56,575 bases of DNA, from NCBI GenBank assembly GCA_005804885.1, contig SYOX01000420.1:1-56575 (forward strand), read 5' to 3'. Source of the stretch: Pseudomonadota bacterium. GTDB taxonomy: Bacteria > Myxococcota_A > Bradymonadia > Bradymonadales > GCA-2716585. A model generated the notes under the pieces. The model was not told where the DNA came from and did not search any database. It saw nothing but the letters and a program-made list of their open reading frames with translations. A program made the position numbers and the translations under genes. Below are positions 15,526-23,613 of the stretch, in pieces (the first letter of the stretch is position 1; each line of letters starts with the position of its first letter).

Positions 15526-17871
15526 ATGAGAGATCCGATGGACTTGATGGACCTGTACGACTTCGACGAGCACACCGACCGGATCCTGGTCACGTGCGCG
15601 CTGCCCTACGTCAACAACGTGCCGCACCTGGGCAACATGGTGCCGATCGTGTCGGCCGACGTCTACGCGCGCACCCTCAAGATGAAGGGGACCAAGGCGA
15701 TCTACATCTGCGCGACCGACGAGCACGGCACGCGGACGGAGAAGGAGGCCGCCAAGGCCGGCGTGGACGAGGAGACCTACTGCAAGACCCTGCACGAGCG
15801 CATGCTGGCGATCTTCCGGTGGTTCAACGTCGACTTCACGCACTTCGGGCGCACGAGCGGGCCGGACAACCACCGGCTGACCCAGGAGCTCTTCCTCAAG
15901 GCCGACGCCAACGGCTACGTCTTTGAAGACGAGATCGTCCAGCTCTACGACCCGGTCGAGGAGATGTTCCTGCCGGACACCTACGTGCTGGGCACCTGCC
16001 CGAACTGCGGCTTCACCGAGGCCAAGGGCGACCAGTGCGACCAGTGCGCCAAGCTGCTCGACCCGCTGGAGCTGATCGAGCCGCGCAGCACCGTCTCGGG
16101 GGCGACGCCGGTGCAGCGCTCGACGCGGCACCTCTTCATCAAGCTCGACGCGCTGGCGCCCCGGATCAAGGACTGGATCGAGGCCCAGGGGCACTGGGAG
16201 GGGATCATCCGCAACATGCCGCTGGGGTGGATCGGCGAGGGGATGAGGCCGCGGGCGATCACGCGGGACCTGCGCTGGGGGGTCAAGGTGCCCAGGGAGG
16301 GCTTTGAGGGCAAGGTCTTCTACGTCTGGTTTGACGCGCCGATCGGCTACATCGGGGCGACGGCCGAGTGGGCGCGCGGCGCGGGCGAGTCGCTGGAGGA
16401 CTGGTGGAAGGGCGGCCGGGCGCGCCTGGTGCACTTCCTGGGCAAGGACAACGTCCCCTTCCACACCTTGATGTGGCCCGGGACGCTGCTGGCGGCCGAC
16501 GACGGCTGGAACATGCCCTGGTACATCGCCTCGAACGAGTACCTCAACTACGAGGGCGGGCAGTTCTCCAAGAGCCAGAACCGGGGCATTTTCTCCAATG
16601 ATGTCGTGGAGATGGCCTTCCCGGCCGACGCGTGGCGCTTCTTCATCGTGGCGAACCGACCGGAGAAGCGCGACGCGGACTTCAGCTTCGAGGAGCTCCA
16701 GGGGGTGATCAACACCTCCTTGCTGGGCAACATCGGCAACCTGGTCAACCGGGCCTTCTCGTTCACGCACAAGAAGTGCGGGGAGATCCCGGAGGCCGGG
16801 CCCTGGACGGACGACGACCGGGCGACGCTGGCCGAGGCCGAGGCCAAGGCCGAGGCGATCGAGAGGGCCTACGCGCGCTTTGAGCTGCGGCAGGCGGCGC
16901 GGTTGCTGCTGGAGCTGTCCGACATCGGCAACCGCTATTTCCAGCGGGCCGAGCCCTGGCGGACGGCCAAGGAGGACGAGCCGGCCTGTCGCACGACGCT
17001 CTTCGTCGCCGCGACGATCGTCCACAGGCTGTTGAACCTGACGTGGCCGATCATGCCGGAGCGCTGCGCCACGGCGCTTTCGTGGATCGGCTGCGCGCCG
17101 GGCGATCCGCTGCGGGTCGGGCTGGTCACGCGCAAGCCCGAGTACCTCTTCGCGCGGGTGGAGGACGAGGCGGTCGCGGCGCTGGTCGAGCGCTTCCGGG
17201 GGGCCGGCGAGGTCCGCTTCGAGCCGCTGGAGTTCGTCAAGGAGGCGGGGGTGACCTGGCCCTGCGCGATCCTGGAGTTCACGGGGATGTCGATCAAGCG
17301 GCGCAGCGGGGGCCTGGAGCGCTGGAAGGAGGCGCGTCTGGCCGGCATCGACCTCGACGCCGTCGAGGCGCAGGCGCACGTCTCGGCCTACGACGCGATC
17401 GCCGACGGCCGCGACGTCGGCGACCGGCTCACCTCGGTGCGCAACCTCATCGAGATCGTCCGGCGCCAGGGCAAGCTGCCCAACATCAACGCGCTGGTCG
17501 ACGTCTACAACGTCTTCTCGCTGGCCGAGGGGATCGTCATGGGCGCCTACGAGCGCCAGACCATCGGCGGGACGCTGACCTACGCCGTGGCCAACGGCAC
17601 CGAGCGCTTCATCCCCGTCAACGGGCAGGCGCCCGAGCCCATCAAGCCGGGCGAGTGGGTGCTGCGGGACGCCAAGAACATGGTCGTGACCAAGGTGACG
17701 ACCAAGCAGTCCGAGGCGGCGGCGGTGACGACCTCCACCTCGGCCTGCGCGATGTGCATCCAGGGCAATGACCAGATCGGCGTCGAGCGCCTGGAGGCCG
17801 TGGCCGCCGAGCTGGCCGCCAAGATCGTCGAGGTCTGCGGCGGCCAGTGGCGCCTCGTCCACCTCGGCTAG
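15526..17871 (+). CDS. metG: Methionyl-tRNA synthetase with C-terminal B3/B4 domain
   Basis: The 781-residue class I synthetase charges tRNA(Met). The HIGH-type motif is HLGN (LPYVNNVPHLGNMVP), the zinc knuckle is CPNC...CDQC (about 158-174), and the KMSKS-type motif is QFSKSQN (about 348). The anticodon-binding helical domain ends near residue 545. The C-terminal part (about 565-781) does not look like the usual EMAP/Trbp111 tRNA-binding domain. It carries VDVYNVFSLAEGIVMGAYER and a KPGEWVLRD stretch, as in the B3/B4 domain of PheRS-beta, which edits mischarged tRNA. Start at 15526 directly abuts an AGGAG; an ATG at 15538 is an alternative. Confidence 0.92.
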   Translation: MRDPMDLMDLYDFDEHTDRILVTCALPYVNNVPHLGNMVPIVSADVYARTLKMKGTKAIYICATDEHGTRTEKEAAKAGVDEETYCKTLHERMLAIFRWFNVDFTHFGRTSGPDNHRLTQELFLKADANGYVFEDEIVQLYDPVEEMFLPDTYVLGTCPNCGFTEAKGDQCDQCAKLLDPLELIEPRSTVSGATPVQRSTRHLFIKLDALAPRIKDWIEAQGHWEGIIRNMPLGWIGEGMRPRAITRDLRWGVKVPREGFEGKVFYVWFDAPIGYIGATAEWARGAGESLEDWWKGGRARLVHFLGKDNVPFHTLMWPGTLLAADDGWNMPWYIASNEYLNYEGGQFSKSQNRGIFSNDVVEMAFPADAWRFFIVANRPEKRDADFSFEELQGVINTSLLGNIGNLVNRAFSFTHKKCGEIPEAGPWTDDDRATLAEAEAKAEAIERAYARFELRQAARLLLELSDIGNRYFQRAEPWRTAKEDEPACRTTLFVAATIVHRLLNLTWPIMPERCATALSWIGCAPGDPLRVGLVTRKPEYLFARVEDEAVAALVERFRGAGEVRFEPLEFVKEAGVTWPCAILEFTGMSIKRRSGGLERWKEARLAGIDLDAVEAQAHVSAYDAIADGRDVGDRLTSVRNLIEIVRRQGKLPNINALVDVYNVFSLAEGIVMGAYERQTIGGTLTYAVANGTERFIPVNGQAPEPIKPGEWVLRDAKNMVVTKVTTKQSEAAAVTTSTSACAMCIQGNDQIGVERLEAVAAELAAKIVEVCGGQWRLVHLG

Positions 17872-17924
17872 CCCTCGGGCGCGGGCCGGATCGGTGGAGG
17901 TCCAAGGGCCCGCGACGATCGACG

Positions 17925-18219
17925 AACGCCCCACGCTCCTCGCACCGCCCCCCGCAAGGGGGGACGGGCTCGTCGGGTGGGGCTTGGATGCGCGGGGGGG
18001 CTGCGCCCGGGGGGGGCAGGCCAGCGGACGGCCGACAGCGGATCGCAGGGGCGGATCAGCGCGTCGAAGTGGGCCTGTGGATTGGGGTTTTCACGCCCCC
18101 TGGTGTCGACCTGGATCGCGCGGGGGCCTGCGACCGACAGGGCGCAGCCCACCCTGAATTTCTAGCCCCACCCGACGAGCCCGTCCCCAACGGGGGCGGT
18201 GCGAGGAGCGTGGGGCGTT
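17925..18219. repeat. Snap-back element, copy 1 (long inverted repeat)
   Basis: The left arm begins AACGCCCCACGCTCCTCGCA at 17925. The right arm, 18125-18219, ends with the complement GAGGAGCGTGGGGCGTT. About 95 nt can pair around a loop of about 100 nt. The right arm is nearly identical to that of copy 2 (48886-48978), including GGGCGCAGCCCACCCTGAA. The left arm has diverged in its inner part (G-runs at 17993-18017). Both loops share CCCCTGGTGTCGAC near their right side. The element has no coding frame I believe in. Confidence 0.9.
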
Positions 18220-18304
18220 CGTCGAGCGCGGGGTGCTCCTCGATTGTGGGGGATCCTCGCGCGTGGGGTGATCGTGGAGCGTGGGGCGTGGGGCGCTCGT
18301 CCTC
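18210..18304. repeat. Degenerate 18-bp satellite next to snap-back copy 1
   Basis: Successive units related to GTGGGGCGATCGTCGAGC occur: GTGGGGCGTTCGTCGAGC, GCGGGGTGCTCCTCGATT, GTGGGGTGATCGTGGAGC and partial copies. The same unit flanks copy 2 (48971-49046). Confidence 0.8.
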
Positions 18305-18370
18305 ACGGGTGCCAGGCTGTTCTTCTGGGCTCGACACCGACGATGTGCCACGGCGGCGGTGTCGTGTCAT

Positions 18371-18393
18371 GGTTGCGGTAAGTGCTACCAACC
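18371..18393. promoter_or_regulatory. Dyad GGTTG...GGTA/TACC...AACC before the membrane protein gene
   Basis: GGTTGCGGTA, a 5-nt centre and TACCAACC form an interrupted inverted repeat that ends 15 bp upstream of the ATG at 18408. It could be an operator or a hairpin close to the ribosome-binding site. Confidence 0.3.
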
Positions 18394-18407
18394 TATGGGG
18401 ATTTTTC

Positions 18408-19268
18408 ATGCGACCTCACCTCTTCGCCGCCTTCGCCGCGCTGCTCGGCGTCCTGATCTTCGGGTCACCGGCCCGCGCCGAGGATCCGCGCCTGCCGGCG
18501 CTCCAGGTGACCTATGAGGATGTGAGGTCCGACGCGGCCCGCGCCCTGGACGTCCTGCCGATGGCCGACGGCCTGCTGATCGTGAGCGGGGGGGTGGCGG
18601 GGATCGCGGGCTTTCTCCTCAAGGACGACCCGGACTTCAAGGGCGCCACGCCCTTCTTGCTGGCCAGCGGGGCGCTCTTCATCGGCACGGGCGCGGGGGG
18701 CTTCCTGGTTGAAGATGACAAGGAGAGCGACCTGAGCGTCAACGGGCGCCTGCTGCCCCAGACGCTCGGCACGGGTTTGTTGATCGCCGGTCTGCGCTCG
18801 GCGGCGATCTTTCAAGACGACGACCTCAACGACGATCTCCTGCGCCTCGTGGTGATCTCGTCGGTGGCGACCAGCCTCCAGGCCGGGGTCTCGATGGCCG
18901 ACGGCCTGCTGCGCGGCGCCACCCCCTATGTGCGGTTGCTGCGCCACGACATGGCGCTGCGCGGCGGCTCCGATCAGCTCACCGAGGCCGACCTCGACCA
19001 GATGGAGGCCGATCTGGACGGCTTCGGGCGGCGCGACCACCTGTTGACGCTGCCGACGCTGGCCGGGGGGCTGGCGATGGTGGGGTTGGAGCTGTCGAGC
19101 CCGAGCAAGACGGAGCTGGGGCGGATCTTCACCTTCATCTCGGGGGGCGCCCTCGTGGGCTCCTGGGCGCTGGTCCCCCTGCTGACGGACACGCCGTCCG
19201 AGAAGTACAAGGAGAACCTTCAGATCTCCGTGTCGCCTGGCGCGGTGAGCCTCTCGGGTTCTTTTTGA
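18408..19268 (+). CDS. Exported protein with several hydrophobic segments, function unknown
   Basis: The 286-residue protein starts at the ATG at 18408, with GGGGA 6 nt upstream. A Sec signal peptide is clear (MRPHLFAAFAALLGVLIFGS, cleavage after ARA-E). Further hydrophobic stretches occur near residues 55-70 (LLIVSGGVAGIAGFLL), 78-95, 110-125 and 225-265, alternating with acidic loops. I do not recognise a family. The segments could be membrane helices or an outer-membrane beta structure. The gene stands alone between snap-back element 1 and the Clp-like gene, and nothing in the sequence indicates a substrate or partner. Confidence 0.6.
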   Translation: MRPHLFAAFAALLGVLIFGSPARAEDPRLPALQVTYEDVRSDAARALDVLPMADGLLIVSGGVAGIAGFLLKDDPDFKGATPFLLASGALFIGTGAGGFLVEDDKESDLSVNGRLLPQTLGTGLLIAGLRSAAIFQDDDLNDDLLRLVVISSVATSLQAGVSMADGLLRGATPYVRLLRHDMALRGGSDQLTEADLDQMEADLDGFGRRDHLLTLPTLAGGLAMVGLELSSPSKTELGRIFTFISGGALVGSWALVPLLTDTPSEKYKENLQISVSPGAVSLSGSF

Positions 19269-19513
19269 GGCGGCGCTGACCCTCGACTCGCCGACCCCCG
19301 CTCCACGGGGGCGCGCGGCGCATCGGGTGGCTGTCTTGTGCCTTGCGATGGTGGGGCGAGGCTGGTAGCCTTGGCGACGGATGCAGGGTTTGAGGTGAGG
19401 GTCCGCGATCGAGCGCCGTCAGGGATGATGGCGGGCTTGAGTTGAGCGCCCTGGCATCCGTGAAGCCGCCGACGCCCCCTCGGGCTCGGGTCAAGGAAGA
19501 CACGGAGGCTCCA

Positions 19514-22500
19514 TTGAACTCGACGGATCACGCCTGCGCCCTGAGCAGCGAAGCCCAGCGCCTTATCGACATGGCGCTGGCTTCCGCAGATCATCAGAAG
19601 ACGCTCATCAACACCAACCACCTCCTCTGGGCGATCTTCTCGTCGGACAACGTCGCTCAGGATTACATGAAGGAGCAGCACGTCGACCCGAATCGGCTGC
19701 TGCCCCACATCGGCCAGCGGGTCAACGAGCCGGCCGAGGTGCTGGAGACGGTCTGGAAGACGGCCGTGTCGGCCAGCCCCGAGCGCTCGGGGATCGTCAC
19801 CAGCCTGGATCTGCTCTCGGGCCTCTTGCGCTTCCACGACCACTCCAGCGCGCTCAAGACCCTTCGGCTGGCCGGCTATGACACCACCCGGCTTCGCAAC
19901 ACGCTCATCGGCCAGATCTCGCTGCGCCAGCGCACCCACTCCGCCGAGCAGGTGCCCTGGCGCCAGGACGTCGAGGAGGTCTCCGCCCAGCCCGGCCGCG
20001 CGGCGCAGTCCCAGCAGGGCCACGGCCACCCTCAGACGACCCACGCCCCGCCGCCCGAGCCCCCGCGCTCGGCGCCCTCCCATGGCGGCGCGCCGGGGGA
20101 GCGCCAGCCCTTGTGGACGCCGGGGCTCTCGCCGGATCACCCGCTCAACGCGCCCAACCCCTACCTGCCGCAGCCCGCGCCGCAGCCCATCCAGCCCGCG
20201 CAGTTCATGCCGCAGCCCATGCCGCAGCACATCTCGCAGCCCATGCCGCAGCCCATGCCGCAGCGCCCGCCGCAGCCCAGGTCGCCGATCCCGGGCTCGC
20301 CGCCTCCGCCTGTCCGGCCGAGCCCGCGCGCGCCGCAAGCCGCTCGCCCCGCCGCGCCCCCGCCCTCGCCGGCTCCGCCGGCTGGAAAGGGGGGCACGGA
20401 CAAGGGGCCGGCGATGGGCCAGCTCCTCAAGGGGCGCTTCGGCAGCCGCAAGCCGGCCCGCGATCGCAGCGCCTTGCCCAGGCCTTCGATGAAGGATCTG
20501 GCCGACGGGATCTTCGGCGAGGGTGTGCCGCTGGACGCGATGCGAAAGCAAGTTGATGAGGATCTGCGCAGACTTGGCCCGGATCTCGGGGCCGCTCAGG
20601 GCAAGCGCCGCAAGCACCCCGCCAAGGCCGATCGGGAGGACACCCGCGCCCCTGGCGCCAGCGCCCCCGAGCCGCCCGACGCCCCCCCGACGGTCCGCGG
20701 CGGCATGGTCGAGGCCCGCAGCCCCGAGGCCCAGCGCCAGTTCGAGGAGCGCTACGCCCTGGATCCCGACCGCTACCCCACCTTGAGCCAGCTCGGCCGC
20801 AACCTCAGCCTGCTGGCCGCCCAGGGCCGGATCGACCCCCTCGTCGGCCGCGACGTCCAGATCGCCCAGCTGACCGACATCCTCAACAAGCGCCGCAGCA
20901 ACAACCCCCTGCTCGTCGGCCCCGCCGGGGTCGGCAAGACCGCCATCGTCGAGGGGCTGGCGCTGGACCTGATCGGCTCGGCCGTCCCCGGCCTGAGCGA
21001 GCGCGTGATCATCGAGCTGGAGATGGGCCGGCTGCTCTCCGGCACCCAGCTGCGCGGCTCCTTCTCCGAGCGCCTCATCGGCATCAAGGACGAGGTCGCC
21101 CTGGCCGACGGGCAGATCGTCGTCTTCCTCGACGAGATCCACACCTGGATCGGCGCCGGCGCCAGCGGCGACGGCGGGGCCGACGCCGCCGGTGAGATCA
21201 AGGCGGCGCTGGCCCGCGGCCGCTTTCCCTGCATCGGCGCTACGACCACCGAGGAGTACGCGAAGTTCATCGAGACCGACCCCGCCTTCCGGCGCCGCTT
21301 CCAGACCGTCGAGGTCGACGAGCCCAGCGTCGAGGCCTGCATGGCCATCCTCGAAGGCGTCATCCCGGCCTACGAGAAGCACCACCGCGTCGCCTACGAG
21401 GCCGAGGCCCTGGAGGCGGCCGTCCAGCTCTCCCAGCGCTACATCCCCGATCAGCGCCTGCCCGACAAGGCCATCGGCCTGCTGGATCTGGCCGGCAGCC
21501 GCGCCCGCCGCAAGAAGCGCCCCGAGGTCAACCGCGCCACCGTCGCCGAGGTCGTCTCCGATCAAACCGGCGTCCCCCTCGACAAGCTCCTGATGCGCGA
21601 CCGCGAGCGCTTCCTGCTCATGGAGGAGACCCTCGGCGCCAGCCTCATCGGCCACCGGCAGGTCGTCCAGCGCGTCAGCGAGGTCATCCGGCGCAACTAC
21701 GCCGGCTTCCACTCCGGCCGCCCCATCGGCTCCTTCCTCGTCCTCGGCCCCACCGGCGTCGGCAAGACCGAGACCGTCAAGGTCCTGGCCGACTTCCTCT
21801 TCCGCGACCGCAACGCCATCGTCCGCCTCGACATGAGCGAGTACCGCGAGTCGCACGCCGTCTCTCGCCTCATCGGCGCCCCCCCCGGCTACATCGGCTA
21901 CGATCAGGGCGGCCAGCTCACCGAGGCCGTCCGCCGCAAGCCCTACCAGATCGTCCTTCTCGACGAGGTCGAAAAGGCCCACCCCGAGGTCCTCAACGTC
22001 CTGCTCCAGCTCCTGGACGAGGGGCGCCTGACCGACGGCCGGGGCCGCACGATCAACTTCTGCAACACCGTCGTCATCATGACCTCCAACCTCGGCTCCG
22101 ATTACCTCTCGGCCGGCCTCAAGGCCGTCACCCGCGCCCGCATCGGCTTCGGCGCCGTCGACGCGCCCGCCCCCTCCGCCGAGCTGCGGCTCTCCGAGGA
22201 GGTCACCGAGAACGTCGTCGGCGTCGCCCGCGCCGCCCTGACCCCTGAGCTGTGGAACCGCATCGAAGAGCGCCTCGTCTTCGGGCCCCTGTCCAGAGCC
22301 GAGGTCTGCCAGATCGCCCGCCTCCAGTTCAAGGAGTCCTCTCGCCGCCTCGCCGCCGAGCGCGACATCTACATGGAGGCCGCCGAGGAGGTCTTCAACC
22401 ACCTCATCGACCACGGCGGCTACGACCCCGCCCTGGGCGCTCGCCCCATGCGGCAGACCCTCCAGCGCCTCGTCGAGACCCCCATCTCCAACATGATCCT

Positions 22501-22582
22501 CTCCGGCGCCGCCAACCCCGGCGACCACGTCCGCGTCAGCGTCGAGGCCGACGCCCTGGCCTTCGCCATCCTGGATCAGTGA
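19514..22582 (+). CDS. ClpA/ClpC-like AAA+ unfoldase with a long Pro-rich insertion
   Basis: The 1022-residue protein carries a Clp N-domain (about 1-150, with INTNHLLWAIFSSDNVAQDY) and a Pro/Gln/Met-rich insertion (about 165-345) with repeated PQPMPQ motifs. Two AAA+ modules follow: D1 Walker A GPAGVGKT (~468) and Walker B VVFLDEIHTW; D2 Walker A GPTGVGKT (~744) and VLLDEVEK. An IGF motif (ARIGFG, ~876) in D2 matches the loop with which ClpA/ClpC/ClpX dock on ClpP, so it probably feeds a protease. Family members are usually 750-850 residues; the insertion explains the excess. TTG at 19514 has GGAGG 5 nt upstream and is preferred over TTG at 19442. Confidence 0.85.
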   Translation: MNSTDHACALSSEAQRLIDMALASADHQKTLINTNHLLWAIFSSDNVAQDYMKEQHVDPNRLLPHIGQRVNEPAEVLETVWKTAVSASPERSGIVTSLDLLSGLLRFHDHSSALKTLRLAGYDTTRLRNTLIGQISLRQRTHSAEQVPWRQDVEEVSAQPGRAAQSQQGHGHPQTTHAPPPEPPRSAPSHGGAPGERQPLWTPGLSPDHPLNAPNPYLPQPAPQPIQPAQFMPQPMPQHISQPMPQPMPQRPPQPRSPIPGSPPPPVRPSPRAPQAARPAAPPPSPAPPAGKGGTDKGPAMGQLLKGRFGSRKPARDRSALPRPSMKDLADGIFGEGVPLDAMRKQVDEDLRRLGPDLGAAQGKRRKHPAKADREDTRAPGASAPEPPDAPPTVRGGMVEARSPEAQRQFEERYALDPDRYPTLSQLGRNLSLLAAQGRIDPLVGRDVQIAQLTDILNKRRSNNPLLVGPAGVGKTAIVEGLALDLIGSAVPGLSERVIIELEMGRLLSGTQLRGSFSERLIGIKDEVALADGQIVVFLDEIHTWIGAGASGDGGADAAGEIKAALARGRFPCIGATTTEEYAKFIETDPAFRRRFQTVEVDEPSVEACMAILEGVIPAYEKHHRVAYEAEALEAAVQLSQRYIPDQRLPDKAIGLLDLAGSRARRKKRPEVNRATVAEVVSDQTGVPLDKLLMRDRERFLLMEETLGASLIGHRQVVQRVSEVIRRNYAGFHSGRPIGSFLVLGPTGVGKTETVKVLADFLFRDRNAIVRLDMSEYRESHAVSRLIGAPPGYIGYDQGGQLTEAVRRKPYQIVLLDEVEKAHPEVLNVLLQLLDEGRLTDGRGRTINFCNTVVIMTSNLGSDYLSAGLKAVTRARIGFGAVDAPAPSAELRLSEEVTENVVGVARAALTPELWNRIEERLVFGPLSRAEVCQIARLQFKESSRRLAAERDIYMEAAEEVFNHLIDHGGYDPALGARPMRQTLQRLVETPISNMILSGAANPGDHVRVSVEADALAFAILDQ

Positions 22583-22586
22583 GCCC

Positions 22587-23573
22587 ATGCGCGCCGTCTT
22601 CATCACCGCCCACGGCGGCCCCGAGGTCCTCCAGCTCCGCGAGGCCCCCGACCCCACCCCCGGCCCCGGCCAGCTCTGCGTCAAGGTCGACGCCTTCGCC
22701 CTCAACCGCGCCGACCTGCTCCAGCGCCGCGGCCTCTACCCCGCCCCCGAAGGCACCCGACAGGACATCCCCGGCCTCGAATACGCCGGCGTCGTCGAGT
22801 CCCTCGGCCCCGGCGTCACCGAGCGCGCCCCCGGCGACCGCGTCATGGGCCTCGTCCCCGGCGCCGCCTGCGCCGAGCGCGTCGTCGTCCACGCCCGCGA
22901 GACGATCTCCGTCCCCGACCACCTCTCCCTGACCGACGCCGCCGCCATCCCCGAGGCCTTCATCACCGCCTGGGACGCCATCCACCTCCAGGCCGGCCTC
23001 GCCTCGGGCGACGACCTCCTCATCCACGCCGTCGCCAGCGGCGTCGGCACCGCCGCCCTCCAGCTCGCGCGGCTCCTGGGCGCGCGGACCCTGGGCACCT
23101 CGCGATCCCCCGAAAAGCTCGCCCGCGCCGCCGACCTCGGCCTCGACCTCGGGATCGACGCCTCCAGCGGCGACTTCCTGGCCGCCGTCCGCGAGGCCAC
23201 CGCCGGCCGCGGCGTCGACGTCGTCCTCGACATGATCGGCGGCCCCTATCTTGACCAGAACCTCAAGGCCCTGGCCCCCGGCGGCACCCTCATCACCATC
23301 GGCCTGATGGGCGGCGCCGCCGCCCCCCTGAACTTCGGCCTGCTGCTGACCCGGCGCCTGAGGGTCGTCGGCACCACCCTGCGCGCTCGCCCCCTCGAAG
23401 AGAAGATCGCCCTGGCCCGCCTCTTCGAGCGCCGCCTCTACCCCGCCTTCACCCAGGGCGGCCCGCTGGCCCCCGTCGTCGGCGCCCTGATGCCCGCCGA
23501 CCAGATCGTCGAGGCCCACCGGCTGATGGAGTCCGGCGACACCTTCGGAAAGATCGTGCTCCGCTGGACCTGA
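22587..23573 (+). CDS. NADPH:quinone oxidoreductase-like medium-chain reductase
   Basis: The 328-residue protein of the zinc-independent medium-chain dehydrogenase/reductase family resembles PIG3/QOR. Residues 1-35 (MRAVFITAHGGPEVLQLREA), the RADLLQRRGLYPAPEG motif near 48 and a Rossmann region around 150-165 (ASGVGTAALQLARLLGA) are diagnostic; the structural-zinc cysteines are absent. Such enzymes reduce quinones or enals with NADPH in the cytosol. The gene starts 4 bp after the Clp-like stop and is followed by an NDH-2 gene after 40 bp, so the three probably form one transcription unit. The substrate cannot be read from sequence. Confidence 0.85.
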   Translation: MRAVFITAHGGPEVLQLREAPDPTPGPGQLCVKVDAFALNRADLLQRRGLYPAPEGTRQDIPGLEYAGVVESLGPGVTERAPGDRVMGLVPGAACAERVVVHARETISVPDHLSLTDAAAIPEAFITAWDAIHLQAGLASGDDLLIHAVASGVGTAALQLARLLGARTLGTSRSPEKLARAADLGLDLGIDASSGDFLAAVREATAGRGVDVVLDMIGGPYLDQNLKALAPGGTLITIGLMGGAAAPLNFGLLLTRRLRVVGTTLRARPLEEKIALARLFERRLYPAFTQGGPLAPVVGALMPADQIVEAHRLMESGDTFGKIVLRWT

Positions 23574-23613
23574 TCTGCGCTACACTGCGCCGCTGCTCGG
23601 GCCACAAGGAGGG

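Larger units (their letters stand above)
17872..18407. other. Gene-free interval holding snap-back element 1 and satellites
   Basis: No credible gene lies between metG and the membrane protein gene. Nearly the whole interval is repeat DNA: the snap-back element (17925-18219), 18-bp satellite units (18210-18304) and an operator-like dyad near the next gene (18371-18393). Confidence 0.7.

Noticed and set aside
17872..18407. Protein-coding frames across snap-back element 1
   Set aside because: All frames are low-complexity, depend on the inverted repeat and appear on both strands alike; no ribosome-binding site or domain supports them.
19220..22705. 1161-residue open frame on the minus strand
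   Set aside because: It is fully antisense to the Clp-like gene with clear AAA+ motifs; long antisense frames are expected at this GC content.
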